From an uncultured Chloroflexota bacterium (GTDB taxonomy: Bacteria; Chloroflexota; Anaerolineae; Anaerolineales; UBA4823), in contig CAIQIV010000200.1 of assembly GCA_903871905.1 (NCBI GenBank), positions 1 to 36,511 of the forward strand: a stretch of 36,511 bases of DNA, written 5' to 3'. Positions 10,093-19,221 of the stretch are shown piece by piece (position 1 is the stretch's first letter; each line of letters starts with the position of its first letter). Both the position numbers and the translations under genes were made by a program. The notes under the pieces were generated by a model, which saw only the letters and a list, made by a program, of their open reading frames with translations, was not told the DNA's origin and made no database searches.

Positions 10093-10305
10093 ATGAAAAC
10101 CAAGAAGCATCATATGATCGACCCGATGTTGGAGCGCACCCCCGAAGCCTTCCACCAGTTGAACACTTTCCCCGTTGGTTGGGATATGTCTGAGTTCCTG
10201 GAGACGCCCCGGCAGGCTAAAGCCAGCCATGGATCAACCAGGCATGCCAGGCCTGCATCGGAGTCCCACAAGAGCGAAAACAGCCGGGGAGAGCTTTCAG
10301 CATGA
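10093..10305 (+). CDS. 70-residue protein of unknown function between leuA and leuC
   Basis: I do not recognise this protein. It has its own AGGAG at 10081-10085 before the ATG and runs 70 codons. Its stop TGA overlaps the leuC start as ATGA (10302-10305), the same coupling seen between leuC/leuD and leuD/cimA. The first 35 residues look folded ([20 protein letters not shown], then [14 protein letters not shown]). The rest is hydrophilic and rich in Ser, His, Arg and Lys, probably disordered. There is no signal peptide or membrane segment, and no Cys. Leu/Val/Ile codons are not enriched, so it is not a second leader peptide. It may be a small accessory protein or a device that couples translation to leuC. 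Its reality rests on the ribosome site and overlap. Confidence 0.6.
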   Translation: MKTKKHHMIDPMLERTPEAFHQLNTFPVGWDMSEFLETPRQAKASHGSTRHARPASESHKSENSRGELSA

Positions 10306-11735
10306 CACATCCCCGCACGCTGTTCCAGAAAATCTGGGATCAGCACGTTGTCATGCACGAGCCGGGTTCCCCGGCCGTGCTGTATATTGACCTGCACCTG
10401 GTACATGAAGTCACCTCACCACAGGCCTTCAGCGGACTGCGCTCCCGGGGGGTAAAGGTCCGCCGGCCGAGGAAGACCATTGCCACTGTGGACCATGCTG
10501 TGCCCACCCTTCCCGGCCCCCAGGGCGACCCGTACGGTCGCATGGTGTACGCGGATACCATGGCTCGCCTGCAGGTGCAGCAGCTATATGAGAACTGCCG
10601 GGAGTTTGATATTAATCTCTTTGGCCTGGACGATCCCAACCAGGGGATCGTCCACGTCGTCGGCCCGGAACAGGGTTACACCCAACCGGGAATGACCATC
10701 GTGTGCGGCGACAGCCATACCGCCACCCACGGCGCCTTTGGAGCGCTGGCCTTTGGCATCGGCACCAGCGAGGTCGAGCACGTGCTGGCAACGCAGTGCC
10801 TGCTGCAGCAGCGGCCAAAAACCTGCGAGGTGCGGGTGGAGGGTAGCCTGGGGCCAGGGGTGACCAGCAAAGACATCATCCTGGCGCTGATCCAGCAGAT
10901 TGGCGTGCACGGCGGCGTAGGCTACGTGCTGGAATACACCGGCGAGGCCATCCGCCAGTTGGACATGGAAGCGCGCATGACGCTTTGCAACATGTCCATC
11001 GAAGCCGGAGCACGCGCCGGAATGATTGCCCCGGACGAGACTACCTTCAATTACCTTGCCAATCGCCCGGCAGCCCCCCAGGGCGCTGACTGGGTGCGCA
11101 AGGTGGAAGAGTGGCGACAGCTGGCCAGCGACGATGGCGCGCAGTATGACCGCCTGGTCGTCCTGGACGCCTCCGCCCTGCAGCCGCGCATCTCTTTCGG
11201 CACCAACCCGGCGATGAACATCCCAGTGGGCGGGGCTATTCCGCGCCCGGAAGAAGCGGGCGATGCCAGCCACGCAGCGGCCCTGGAAAAAGCATTGGTC
11301 TATATGGGTCTGGAAGCCGGTAAACCGCTGGCGGGCCATCCGGTGGATGTGGTGTTCATCGGCAGCTGCACCAATGGGCGCATCTCTGATCTGCGCCAGG
11401 CAGCTGGAATGCTACAGGGCCGCAAGGTCGCCCCGGGGGTGCGGGTGCTGATCGTGCCCGGCTCTCAGCAGGTGAAGCGCCAGGCCGAAGCAGAAGGCTT
11501 AAACCAGGTCTTCCAGCAGGCCGGGGCAGAATGGCGCGAGCCAGGATGCAGTATGTGCATCGCCATGAACGGCGACCAGCTGGAGCCCGGTCAGTACTCG
11601 GTGAGCACCAGCAACCGCAATTTTGAGGGGCGGCAAGGCAAAGGTGGGCGCACCTTCCTGGCCAGCCCACTGAGCGCGGCAGCCGCCGCGCTGGAAGGCC
11701 GGGTCGCCGATCCGAGAAAGTACCTGTCATCATGA
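10302..11735 (+). CDS. leuC: 3-isopropylmalate dehydratase, large subunit
   Basis: With LeuD isomerises 2-isopropylmalate to 3-isopropylmalate, and in organisms with CimA also citramalate to 3-methylmalate. The 477 residues follow the E. coli LeuC pattern throughout: [69 protein letters not shown]. The [4Fe-4S] cysteines lie in IGSCTNGR (near 355) and PGCSMC (near 415-418), and [20 protein letters not shown] closes the family signature. This is the long aconitase-like form rather than the roughly 420-residue archaeal/thermophile type. Start and stop both overlap neighbours by ATGA, so translation of the ORF upstream, leuC and leuD is probably coupled. Confidence 0.96.
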   Translation: MTHPRTLFQKIWDQHVVMHEPGSPAVLYIDLHLVHEVTSPQAFSGLRSRGVKVRRPRKTIATVDHAVPTLPGPQGDPYGRMVYADTMARLQVQQLYENCREFDINLFGLDDPNQGIVHVVGPEQGYTQPGMTIVCGDSHTATHGAFGALAFGIGTSEVEHVLATQCLLQQRPKTCEVRVEGSLGPGVTSKDIILALIQQIGVHGGVGYVLEYTGEAIRQLDMEARMTLCNMSIEAGARAGMIAPDETTFNYLANRPAAPQGADWVRKVEEWRQLASDDGAQYDRLVVLDASALQPRISFGTNPAMNIPVGGAIPRPEEAGDASHAAALEKALVYMGLEAGKPLAGHPVDVVFIGSCTNGRISDLRQAAGMLQGRKVAPGVRVLIVPGSQQVKRQAEAEGLNQVFQQAGAEWREPGCSMCIAMNGDQLEPGQYSVSTSNRNFEGRQGKGGRTFLASPLSAAAAALEGRVADPRKYLSS

Positions 11736-12319
11736 ACCCCTTCACAAGGCTCACCTCTCCTGCAATTTATATGCCGATCGAGAATATTGATACGGACCAG
11801 ATCATCCCTGCCCGTTTCCTGAAAACGATCGAGAAAGCCGGGCTGGGCGCAAACCTGTTTGCAGATTGGCGCTATCACCATGATGGCTCACCCAACCCCG
11901 AATTTGTGCTTAACCAGCCGGCCAACCAGGGACGATCCATCCTGGTGGTCGGGAATAACTTCGGCTGCGGCTCCAGCCGGGAGCACGCCCCCTGGGCGCT
12001 CACCGGGTTCGGCATCCGGGCTATCGTCTCTACATCTTTCGCCGATATCTTCCGCAATAACTCCCTGAAGAACGGCCTCCTGCCTGTCACCATCGAGCCC
12101 AGGGTGTTCCACAAGCTGACCGAGATGCTTGAGGAGCTGCCTGGCGCAAGCCTGACCATTGACCTGGAGGCGCAAACGATCACTTTGCCCGATGGCAGCA
12201 CTGCCAGCTTCCCCATCGACCCCTTTGCCAGGACCTGCCTGCTGCACGGGGTGGATGAGCTGGGCTATTTGTTGGGCATGGAAGAGCGGATCGCTGCATA
12301 CGAGGCAAACCACCCATGA
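11732..12319 (+). CDS. leuD: 3-isopropylmalate dehydratase, small subunit
   Basis: Swivelling-domain subunit that completes the LeuCD active site. The 195 residues contain [16 protein letters not shown] at the N-terminus, [12 protein letters not shown], and the substrate-recognition block [21 protein letters not shown] followed by [17 protein letters not shown]. Length agrees with the E. coli-type LeuD (about 200 residues) that pairs with the long LeuC, not the roughly 165-residue form. ATG 11732 overlaps the leuC TGA; its own TGA at 12317-12319 overlaps the cimA ATG. In this operon LeuCD probably serves both the leucine and the citramalate-isoleucine branch. Confidence 0.96.
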   Translation: MNPFTRLTSPAIYMPIENIDTDQIIPARFLKTIEKAGLGANLFADWRYHHDGSPNPEFVLNQPANQGRSILVVGNNFGCGSSREHAPWALTGFGIRAIVSTSFADIFRNNSLKNGLLPVTIEPRVFHKLTEMLEELPGASLTIDLEAQTITLPDGSTASFPIDPFARTCLLHGVDELGYLLGMEERIAAYEANHP

Positions 12320-13869
12320 TCCAGATTTATGATACAACCCTGCGCGACGGCACCCAGCGCACAGATATCTCACTATCCAGCCTGGACAAGATCAAGATTG
12401 CCCGCAGACTGGATGATGTTGGTGTCGCTTTCATCGAAGGCGGCTGGCCCGGTTCCAACCCAAAGGATGTTGAGTTTTTTAAGCGGGCGCGTGAAATTCC
12501 CTGGCAGCATGCAGTCATCGCGGCTTTCGGTGCAACCTGCGCGGTGAATAAGGAACCAGCGGATGACGCCAACATCCTGGCCTTGCTTGATTCGGAGGCG
12601 CCGGTGTGCACGGTGGTGGGGAAATCCTCCGTGCTGCATGTACTGGAGGTGCTGCGCACCACGCGAGAAAACAACCTGCGCATAATCGAGGCCAGCCTGG
12701 CTTATCTGCATGCCCAGGGACGGCGGGTGGTCTACGACGCCGAGCATTTCTTCGACGGCTACCGCGAAGATGAAGCGTATGCACTGGAGACGCTTAAGGC
12801 CGCCGCCCGCGGCGGCGCTGAGACGCTGGTGCTGTGTGACACCAACGGCGGCACGATGCCGTGGGAAATTTCTGAAATCGTCCGCCGCGTGCGCCAGGAG
12901 TTTGATGTGCCCCTGGGGATCCACGCCCATAATGACGGGGAGAACGCCGTGGCGAATACCCTGGCGGCTGTGCGCGAGGGCTGTGCCCAGGTACAGGGGA
13001 CCATCAACGGTTATGGCGAGCGCTGCGGCAATGCCAACCTGTGCTCGGTCATCCCCAACCTGGAGCTCAAGCTGGGCCTGCCGGCTCTTCCCCCTGGACA
13101 TCTGAATCACCTGGTGGAGCTGTCGCACTACGTGGCCGAAGTAGCTAACCTGTCACCTAATGAGCACCAACCCTACGTGGGGCGCTCGGCATTTGCCCAC
13201 AAGGGAGGGATCCATGTGGCCGCCATGCGCCGCAACATCCAGTCTTACCAGCACATCGACCCGGCGCTGGTGGGCAACGAGATGCGCGTGGTGGTTTCTG
13301 AGCTCTCCGGGCGCGGCAACCTGCTGAGCAAAGCCGAGGAATATGGCATGGATGTCGAAGCCATTGGCGACGTCGGCAAGGTACTGAATGACATCAAAGA
13401 GTATGAATCCCAGGGGTTCTCATTTGAAGCCGCCGAGGCCTCAGCGCTTCTCCTCCTGAAGCGCGAGACGCCCGACTACCAGGCGCCGTTTGAATTGATC
13501 GACTTTGCCGCCACGGTGGAGCACCGCCAGGGGCGAGGCATCTTTGCTGAAGCCACGGTTAAGGTGCGGGTCAACGGAGAGGTGCTGCACACCGCGGCAG
13601 AGGGCAACGGCCCGGTCAGCGCCCTGGATACGGCGCTGCGTAAGGCGCTGAAAGACCATTATCCCGAGGTGGAAAAATTTCACCTGTCAGATTATAAAGT
13701 GCGCATCCTGGATGGCAACAACGGCACCAATGCCACTACACGGGTGCTCATCGACAGCCAAAACGGCAGCAAGAGTTGGAGCACGGTTGGCGCCAGCACC
13801 AATATCATCGAAGCCAGCTGGCGCGCCCTGGCCGACTCGATCGAGTACGGCTTGATGGTGTGCAAGTAA
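12316..13869 (+). CDS. cimA: (R)-citramalate synthase
   Basis: DRE-TIM enzyme expected to condense pyruvate and acetyl-CoA to citramalate, giving 2-ketobutyrate and hence isoleucine without threonine deaminase. The 517 residues begin [20 protein letters not shown] and [37 protein letters not shown] and [15 protein letters not shown] are characteristic of the Geobacter-type CimA clade, distinct from LeuA, whose counterpart motif is [28 protein letters not shown] supplies the metal-binding His pair and [20 protein letters not shown] the next strand. The C-terminal third is a LeuA-type regulatory domain ending with [20 protein letters not shown], so feedback inhibition by isoleucine is plausible. 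No ilvA is present in the window. Homocitrate synthase is a less likely alternative. Confidence 0.9.
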   Translation: MIQIYDTTLRDGTQRTDISLSSLDKIKIARRLDDVGVAFIEGGWPGSNPKDVEFFKRAREIPWQHAVIAAFGATCAVNKEPADDANILALLDSEAPVCTVVGKSSVLHVLEVLRTTRENNLRIIEASLAYLHAQGRRVVYDAEHFFDGYREDEAYALETLKAAARGGAETLVLCDTNGGTMPWEISEIVRRVRQEFDVPLGIHAHNDGENAVANTLAAVREGCAQVQGTINGYGERCGNANLCSVIPNLELKLGLPALPPGHLNHLVELSHYVAEVANLSPNEHQPYVGRSAFAHKGGIHVAAMRRNIQSYQHIDPALVGNEMRVVVSELSGRGNLLSKAEEYGMDVEAIGDVGKVLNDIKEYESQGFSFEAAEASALLLLKRETPDYQAPFELIDFAATVEHRQGRGIFAEATVKVRVNGEVLHTAAEGNGPVSALDTALRKALKDHYPEVEKFHLSDYKVRILDGNNGTNATTRVLIDSQNGSKSWSTVGASTNIIEASWRALADSIEYGLMVCK

Positions 13870-13921
13870 CCCCGGGAGCCGGTCCTCCAGGTGCGTTGGA
13901 TTGAACAGGAAGAAGACATTG

Positions 13922-14986
13922 ATGACCATGAAACAAATTGTTCTTTTACCAGGCGACGGGGTAGGACCCGAGGTCACTGCCGCCGCCGTCCTGGTGCTGG
14001 AAAAAGCGGCAGCTCCCGAAGGTGTTGAATTTTCCTACCGGGAGCATGCGGTCGGTGGCTGTGCAATTGATCGCTTTGGCGCTGCCATCACGGAAGAGGC
14101 ACTGGCGGACTGCAAAGCTGCGGATGCGGTGCTGCTGGGCGCAGTCGGTGGCCCAAAGTGGGACGACCCCACCGCCCCAGTTCGACCGGAGCAAGGGCTG
14201 CTGCGCCTGCGCAAGGAGCTGGGCGTGTTTGCCAACCTGCGACCGGTGAAAGTCCATCCCCGGCTGGTCGGCGCATCCCCGCTGCGCCCGGAGAAATTGA
14301 ACGGGGTGGACATGGTGGTTGTCCGGGAGCTGACCGGCGGCCTGTATTTCGGACAGCCAAAGGGACGCGAGGTGCGCGAGCAGGGCCATTGGGCCGTGGA
14401 TACGATGGAATATCACGAGTATGAAATCAGGCGCATCGCCGAGATGGCATTCCGCCTGGCTCAAGGCCGACGCGGCAGGGTGACCAGCGTGGATAAAGCC
14501 AACGTATTAGAGACATCCCGCCTGTGGCGCCAGACCGTGGTGGATGTCCAGCGCGGCTTTCCAGACGTCACCCTGGAGCACATGCTGGTGGATACTGCGG
14601 CCATGCGCTTGGTCACCACGCCAGCCTCTTTTGATGTGATGGTTACCGAAAATATGTTTGGCGACATCCTGACCGACGAGGCCTCCGTCTTGGTCGGCTC
14701 GATGGGCTTGCTGCCGTCTGCCTCGCTGGGGGCCGGTGGTCCCGGGCTGTATGAGCCAATCCATGGCTCAGCACCCGACATCGCAGGCAAGGGGATTGCC
14801 AACCCGGTTGGGACAATCCTGAGCGCAGCTTTGATGCTGCGCCATTCCCTGGACCTGCCCGCAGCGGCGCAGCGCATTGAGACTGCTGTCTCCAATGCAT
14901 TGGACGCTGGAAATTTGACTATGGACCTGGGCGGCTCGCTTTCTACAAAGGCGATGACTGCTGTCATTCTCTCACACATGGAATAA
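13922..14986 (+). CDS. leuB: 3-isopropylmalate dehydrogenase
   Basis: NAD-dependent oxidative decarboxylase giving 2-ketoisocaproate; in the citramalate route the same kind of enzyme turns 3-methylmalate into 2-ketobutyrate. The 354 residues show LLPGDGVGPEVTAAAVLVLE, GAVGGPKWDDPTAPVRPEQGLL, LRKELGVFANLRPVK, VRELTGGLYFGQPKG, DKANVLETSRLWR and the NAD-specificity block GSAPDIAGKGIANPVGTILS. The ATG at 13922 has AGGAAGAAG about eight bases upstream. ATG 13928 (MKQIVLLPG) and upstream TTG codons are alternatives. It follows cimA after 52 bases, one of the larger gaps in the operon, but no terminator is seen there. Confidence 0.95.
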   Translation: MTMKQIVLLPGDGVGPEVTAAAVLVLEKAAAPEGVEFSYREHAVGGCAIDRFGAAITEEALADCKAADAVLLGAVGGPKWDDPTAPVRPEQGLLRLRKELGVFANLRPVKVHPRLVGASPLRPEKLNGVDMVVVRELTGGLYFGQPKGREVREQGHWAVDTMEYHEYEIRRIAEMAFRLAQGRRGRVTSVDKANVLETSRLWRQTVVDVQRGFPDVTLEHMLVDTAAMRLVTTPASFDVMVTENMFGDILTDEASVLVGSMGLLPSASLGAGGPGLYEPIHGSAPDIAGKGIANPVGTILSAALMLRHSLDLPAAAQRIETAVSNALDAGNLTMDLGGSLSTKAMTAVILSHME

Positions 14987-15010
14987 TTCGTTATTTTGGA
15001 GGAAACAATC

Positions 15011-15988
15011 ATGGTACACAAATCAAAATTTGTCTGGATGGATGGCGAGTTGGTGGATACCGAAAACGCGGTGATTCCCTTCCTGACCAGCGGCTTACAT
15101 TACGGCCTGGGCGTCTTCGAAGGCATTCGCTGCTACAGCACCGAAAATGGTCCAGCAGTATTCCGCCTGACCGAGCATATGGAGCGCCTGGCTGATTCCG
15201 CCCGCATCCTGGGCTTCCGCAAATTACCTTACACAGTGGAGGAAATGTGCCAGGCAGCAAAAGACACCGTCAAAGCCAACGGCTTTAGCGCCTGCTACAT
15301 CCGCCCCTTGATGTATCACAGCAGCCCAAATTTCAACCTGGACTTGAATATCGGCGAGGCCAAGCTGGGAATCGCGGTGTGGGAATGGGGCACCTACCTG
15401 GGAGAAGAGGCCCTGGAGCGTGGCATCCGCGCCAACATTGCCTCTTATACTCGGCACCACCTGAATGTGATGATGACCAAGGCCAAGGTAACTGGCAACT
15501 ATGTCAACAGCACCATGGCCAAGACGGAGTCCGCCCGCCTGGGTTTCGATGAAGCCATCATGCTGGATCCGCAGGGCTACGTAGCCGAGTGCACCGGCGA
15601 GAATATTTTCCTGGTCAAGAAGGGCATCATCTACACGCCGCCTACCGCAGCCATCCTGGAAGGCATCACCCGGGATTCTATCCTGAACCTGGCCAACGAC
15701 CTGGGGTACAAGGTGGTGGAGCAGCCTATGAGCCGTGACCAGTTGTATGCAGCCGATGAGGTCTTCGTCAGCGGTACAGCAGCTGAATGCACCGCGGTCT
15801 GCGAGATCGATTTTCGCACCATCGGCAGTGGGCGCATGGGTCCTATGACCCGCGCCATCCAGAAGGATTTCTTTGCTGCGGTGCGTGGCAAACATGCCCG
15901 CTCGGCTCAATGGCTGTCCTACGTGGATGACCCTGCTAACAACGGTTTCCGGCGCATTGAGCAAACCGATAATGCCTTGAACCTGTAA
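15011..15988 (+). CDS. ilvE: branched-chain amino acid aminotransferase
   Basis: PLP-dependent class IV aminotransferase that makes valine, leucine and isoleucine from their keto acids using glutamate. The 325 residues include FLTSGLHYGLGVFEGIRCY, IRPLMYHSSPN, the PLP-lysine region MMTKAKVTGNYVNSTMAKTE, YVAECTGENIFLVKKGIIYT and ILEGITRDSILNLANDLG, all as in IlvE. The ATG at 15011 has GGAGG eight bases upstream; a TTG at 14996 in the same frame would remove that ribosome site from the leader and is unlikely. It completes the set of enzymes needed for all three branched-chain amino acids in this operon. Activity on phenylpyruvate is possible and would fit the following pheA, but that is inference. 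Confidence 0.95.
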   Translation: MVHKSKFVWMDGELVDTENAVIPFLTSGLHYGLGVFEGIRCYSTENGPAVFRLTEHMERLADSARILGFRKLPYTVEEMCQAAKDTVKANGFSACYIRPLMYHSSPNFNLDLNIGEAKLGIAVWEWGTYLGEEALERGIRANIASYTRHHLNVMMTKAKVTGNYVNSTMAKTESARLGFDEAIMLDPQGYVAECTGENIFLVKKGIIYTPPTAAILEGITRDSILNLANDLGYKVVEQPMSRDQLYAADEVFVSGTAAECTAVCEIDFRTIGSGRMGPMTRAIQKDFFAAVRGKHARSAQWLSYVDDPANNGFRRIEQTDNALNL

Positions 15989-15989
15989 C

Positions 15990-16877
15990 ATGAGCGCAGA
16001 CGAGACAAACCTCGCTATGGAGTCCGGCGCTTCCGCGCGCCGTACAGCCAGCCGCATCCAACGCATTGCGTACCAGGGCGAGCCCGGAGCATATTCCGAG
16101 GCAGCCATCTTTGAGCACTTTGGAGCGGACCAGCAGGCAGTCCCCTGCCGGACATTCGACGAAGTGTTCTCCGTGGTAGTTTCAAAGAAATGCGACCTGG
16201 GACTGGTACCGATCGAAAACTCGCTGGCTGGCAGCATACACCGCAATTATGATCTGCTGCTGCAAAATCCCCTGGAGGTGATTGGCGAGCATAATTTACA
16301 CGTGCGTCACTGCCTGATTGCCCGACCAGGGGTAAAGCTGGGCGAGATCAAGAAGGTGATCAGCCACCCCCAGGCCCTGGCGCAGTGCGAGGTGTATCTG
16401 CGCGACCTGCCAGGGGTCGCGGTGGAGCAGGTGTATGACACAGCCGGCAGTGTAAAAATGGTGCGCGACCTGGACGAGCGTGACACCGCCGCCATTGCCT
16501 CCCGGCGGGCAGCCCAGATCTATGGCATGGAGATCCTGGCTGAACACATTGAGGACAACCCGGCGAATTTCACCCGCTTTCTGGTGATCAGCCGGCAGCC
16601 GGTTGATCCAGGGAAAGACGCCAAGACGTCCATCGTCTTCTCGCTGCGCAACCAGCCCGGATCCCTGTTCAAAGCGATGAGCGTGTTTGCCCTGCGCGAT
16701 ATAGACCTGACCAAGATCGAATCACGTCCCCTGGCAGGAAAGCCTTGGGAATACTTTTTTTATATCGACTTCATCGGGTCAATCCACGAACAAAAGGTGG
16801 AACGCGCCCTCGCCCACCTGGAGGAGTACGCCCTGTTCATGCGCGTCCTGGGCTCTTATCCCAGGCATGTTGCCTGA
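15990..16877 (+). CDS. pheA: prephenate dehydratase
   Basis: Converts prephenate to phenylpyruvate, the phenylalanine branch. The 295 residues have an N-terminal tail of about 24 residues, then the periplasmic-binding-protein-like catalytic fold: IAYQGEPGAYSEAAIFEHFG, LGLVPIENSLAGSIHRNYDLL, VISHPQALAQC, DTAGSVKMV and NPANFTRFLVI, with the catalytic Thr-Arg-Phe. A C-terminal ACT domain carries LRNQPGSLFKAMSVFALRDI and the Phe-binding ESRP motif (KIESRPLAGKPWEYFF). No chorismate mutase domain is fused. The ATG lies one base after the ilvE stop, and the protein is followed by the operon terminator, so it is the last gene. Feedback inhibition by phenylalanine is expected from the ACT domain. Confidence 0.95.
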   Translation: MSADETNLAMESGASARRTASRIQRIAYQGEPGAYSEAAIFEHFGADQQAVPCRTFDEVFSVVVSKKCDLGLVPIENSLAGSIHRNYDLLLQNPLEVIGEHNLHVRHCLIARPGVKLGEIKKVISHPQALAQCEVYLRDLPGVAVEQVYDTAGSVKMVRDLDERDTAAIASRRAAQIYGMEILAEHIEDNPANFTRFLVISRQPVDPGKDAKTSIVFSLRNQPGSLFKAMSVFALRDIDLTKIESRPLAGKPWEYFFYIDFIGSIHEQKVERALAHLEEYALFMRVLGSYPRHVA

Positions 16878-16895
16878 GCAATCCGTTTACAGCAC

Positions 16896-16946
16896 AAAAG
16901 CCACCCACTTCTCCAGTTCCAGGACTGGGCAAATGGGTGGCTTTTT
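16896..16946 (+). terminator. intrinsic terminator ending the ilv-leu-pheA operon, bidirectional in form
   Basis: GCCACCCA (16900-16907) pairs with TGGGTGGC (16934-16941), extended by an A-run before and a T-run (16942-16946) after; an inner CCAGT/ACTGG stem adds stability. It starts 19 bases after the pheA stop. The flanking A and T runs make it usable from the other strand too, where it lies about 150 bases beyond the end of the converging gene at 17093. Confidence 0.92.
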
Positions 16947-17092
16947 CGATCGCTCAGGACTCCTACTGTTCCAGCAGGCGGATATCAACGATCATGGCAC
17001 AAATAATCCGTTTACCCGCGCCGCGGCGGGTGACAGCGGGCGCAGTGGATTGACCAGGGAAAAGGTATCTTGGAAAGAGGGAAAAGCTGTGC

Positions 17093-18388
17093 TTATGGTG
17101 TCAAAGCGCAGCGGAAACCAATAATATTCAAGGTTGTCAATGGCTCACTCATCATGCGATAGGCGGTGCGCACTTCATCTCCGTAGGCATCCCATGCCCC
17201 GCCGCGAATCACGCGATATTTGCCGTCATCTGGACCGGTTGGGTTAGATTGGGGAGATTGCTGATAATAATCCGCCCGGTACCAGTCATTGACCCACTCC
17301 CATACGTTGCCCGCCATCTCCATCATGCCATAGGGGCTGGTGCCGGCCTGGTAGCTGTCCACCGCGCTGGTGTCACCCACACACAACTGGCTTTGTTCTT
17401 TGTTATCAAAATTGACCAGGCTGCAGTCAGGCTGTGCATTTCCCCAGGGGAAAATGCGCGGTTCGCTGCTGCCGCGAGCCGCTTTCTCCCATTCTGCTTC
17501 CGTCGGCAGGCGTTTCCCTTGCCACTCGCAGAAGATGCGCGCCTGGTGCCAGTTGACCTCCACTACCGGGAAGTTTGCATAAGCCGGGTTATCGTAATAT
17601 GCATCGCGGGTCTTCGAAGCGTTTTTTTCAGGCGCATTGCATGGACCATTTTTTACACAGTCCGCATAACGAGAGTTGGTCACCTCGTATTGATCGATCA
17701 GATAATCATCCAGATAAACGGAGTGAAGAGGGGTCTCATCGTTTTCACAATCCTGGGGCGCCTCTGAGCAGCCCATCTGAAAACTGCCAGCGGGAACCAG
17801 GACCATTTCACTGTACGGCAGGGCATCGCGCGAGAAGGTCTGATACCCGCCTCGCATTGGTAGGCTGACGGTGCGGGATGCCGGGTTAAAGGTCCGTCCA
17901 TCCTGGATCGGGGTGATGATATAAGCCCCATCGGGCACATCCGAAATGGCATAGCTGCCGTCTGAATTGGTGATAGCAGAATAAATGGGGGTGTCCTGCG
18001 CGCTCTCAACTCCCTTATCCCGGCCCAGGAGGTACGGGAGGGAAGAGCGCTGCGGCGTAAGCGGCAGGCGGTATGTAACCATTGGGATGAACATCTGCGA
18101 GCCAGCACGCGCCTGGACCACAATCCCTGCAAGCGGGCGACCCAGGTCATCGACAACCGAACCCATCAAGGTATTTGCGCCAGACCGCGCAACCGGAGCG
18201 CTTTTCGCCATACGCGCCGGCGCCAGGGACGCCGCCAGGGCCATGATCAGCAGCAGGCGCCCCCACCCCTTGTTCCACCAGGCTGACCATATGAAGAGGA
18301 ACCAGCCTCGACCGCCATCCCTTTGCCGGTGGGCTGGAGAGCTGTCCAGAATACCTAACGCCGGACCGGAGTTCTTAAAAGAATTCAT
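17093..18388 (-). CDS. secreted formylglycine-generating-enzyme-like (SUMF1/FGE-sulfatase domain) protein
   Basis: Exported or membrane-anchored protein of 431 residues. After a polar N-terminus a hydrophobic stretch (GRLLLIMALAASLAPA, about residues 43-58) looks like a late signal peptide or anchor. A carboxypeptidase-regulatory-like fold follows (GSVVDDLGRPLAGIVVQARA ... DGSYAISDVPDGAYIITP). The last 240 residues are an FGE-sulfatase domain: MVLVPAGSFQMGC, YLIDQYEVTNSRYADCV, FPVVEVNWHQARIFCEW, GKRLPTEAEWEKAARG, GMMEMAGNVWEWVNDWY, RVIRGGAW and IGFRCA. The cysteine pair used by genuine formylglycine-generating enzymes just after the RGG motif is absent (it reads GGAWDAYGDEVRTAYR), so sulfatase activation is unlikely. 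The ATG at 18388 is preferred to the TTG at 18403. A TATAAT on the minus strand at 18416-18411 may be its -10 box. The function is unknown. Confidence 0.82.
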   Translation of the reverse strand: MNSFKNSGPALGILDSSPAHRQRDGGRGWFLFIWSAWWNKGWGRLLLIMALAASLAPARMAKSAPVARSGANTLMGSVVDDLGRPLAGIVVQARAGSQMFIPMVTYRLPLTPQRSSLPYLLGRDKGVESAQDTPIYSAITNSDGSYAISDVPDGAYIITPIQDGRTFNPASRTVSLPMRGGYQTFSRDALPYSEMVLVPAGSFQMGCSEAPQDCENDETPLHSVYLDDYLIDQYEVTNSRYADCVKNGPCNAPEKNASKTRDAYYDNPAYANFPVVEVNWHQARIFCEWQGKRLPTEAEWEKAARGSSEPRIFPWGNAQPDCSLVNFDNKEQSQLCVGDTSAVDSYQAGTSPYGMMEMAGNVWEWVNDWYRADYYQQSPQSNPTGPDDGKYRVIRGGAWDAYGDEVRTAYRMMSEPLTTLNIIGFRCALTP

Positions 18389-18504
18389 AAACTTACCTAT
18401 CAAATATGCAATTATACTCCTGTTTGATTAAATTAACCTGAACTGAAGGGAAAAATCAACTGGGAACACTCGGCTCCCTTATGAGCTTAAAATGCTGATG
18501 CTGC

Positions 18505-18524
18505 CCGGCAGCTGAATCTGCCGG
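18505..18524. repeat. short inverted repeat in the 205-bp gap between two minus-strand genes
   Basis: CCGGCAG (18505-18511) and CTGCCGG (18518-18524) form a perfect 7-bp stem with a 6-base loop. No T-run follows on either strand directly, so it is at best a weak terminator for the DUF2203 gene, which ends at 18594. Apart from this I see only a short open stretch and no gene in 18389-18593. Confidence 0.4.
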
Positions 18525-18593
18525 AGCTGGAAACCGCCATCCTGGATGGATTAGCCAGGACTGATACTGCGGGAACCATCCGGCAGGGTATGC

Positions 18594-18983
18594 CTAGACC
18601 GGGCGGCGTCCAGCAAAGCCATCATCTACTTCGTGCCAGAAAAGAACCTGCGGTTCTCCAAACTTCCAGCACAAAAACACCATCTGGCCGTCTCGCAGCG
18701 CGGGAAAATCCACCAGCCCGGTGTTAATGTCTTTCAAGACTGCGCCAGTGGCACGGACCTGGCGAACCAGGCGGTCCAGTCGCTCAAACTCGACCTCAAC
18801 CTGGCTGGCAAGCTGGCTGCCCCCATTGCCCGCTGCTTTTGCCAGCACCGGCCACACCAGCGGGCGCTTTTCCAGTAGCCGCTCGCGGATCTGCAAGATC
18901 TGCTCTACCAATGGCCGAATTACTTCCAGTGCGGCATTGGCCTGCTCCAGTGTAAATATAACAGGCTCAGGCTGCGTGGTCAT
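18594..18983 (-). CDS. DUF2203 family protein
   Basis: Small cytoplasmic protein of 129 residues with no assigned function. It shows the family pattern: FTLEQANAALEVIRPLVEQI at the N-terminus, a predicted long helix pair around ERLLEKRPLVW and EVEFERLDRLVRQVRA, then GAVLKDINTGLVDFPAL, MVFLCWKFGEPQVLFWHEVDDGFAGRRP at the C-terminus. The last block, with its Cys, Trp, Glu and His, is the conserved core and could bind a ligand or metal, but this is conjecture. It is the last gene of the secG-led unit, 20 bases after the 65-residue ORF. No strong ribosome site is seen, so translation may depend on the upstream gene. Confidence 0.85.
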   Translation of the reverse strand: MTTQPEPVIFTLEQANAALEVIRPLVEQILQIRERLLEKRPLVWPVLAKAAGNGGSQLASQVEVEFERLDRLVRQVRATGAVLKDINTGLVDFPALRDGQMVFLCWKFGEPQVLFWHEVDDGFAGRRPV

Positions 18984-19003
18984 CGATGAAAACGCCCTGG
19001 GCC

Positions 19004-19201
19004 TCAGCCGTTCAACGGAGCAGAAGGGGGCTTGCTGCCAATTTCTACCATCTGAAGCTGGATCTGGTAACGCTTGCCATCGATCTCAGCCTTGGTATTG
19101 CCAAAGAAACCACGCGAACCGGTTTTAAATTCCTTTGGCATTACGGTGAGCATCGTCACTGTCTCGCCAGTGTCCGTCTTAAGTTCAGCAATAATAAACA
19201 T
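19004..19201 (-). CDS. small protein of 65 residues, unknown function
   Basis: Not recognised. From the ATG at 19199-19201, with GGAG about six bases upstream on the minus strand, it runs 65 residues. The centre is compact and looks conserved: KTGSRGFFGNTKAEIDGKRY then QIQLQMVEIGSK. Alternating hydrophobic residues and glycines suggest a small beta-barrel-like or SH3-like fold. A TTG at 19213 would add four residues. It lies 20 bases after the solute-binding protein gene and 20 before the DUF2203 gene, so the three are probably co-transcribed. There is no signal peptide, so it would stay in the cytoplasm. Confidence 0.7.
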   Translation of the reverse strand: MFIIAELKTDTGETVTMLTVMPKEFKTGSRGFFGNTKAEIDGKRYQIQLQMVEIGSKPPSAPLNG

Positions 19202-19221
19202 GGCAGGCTCCAAAATTTAAA

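Noticed and set aside
15224-16246. 340-residue minus-strand frame across ilvE and pheA
   Set aside because: Covers two certain plus-strand genes; composition is that of a GC-rich antisense frame.
16947-17092. minus-strand coding-like tail ending MIVDIRLLEQ in the gap after the operon terminator
   Set aside because: Only a short open stretch, no start or ribosome site, and no recognised family; it may be chance.
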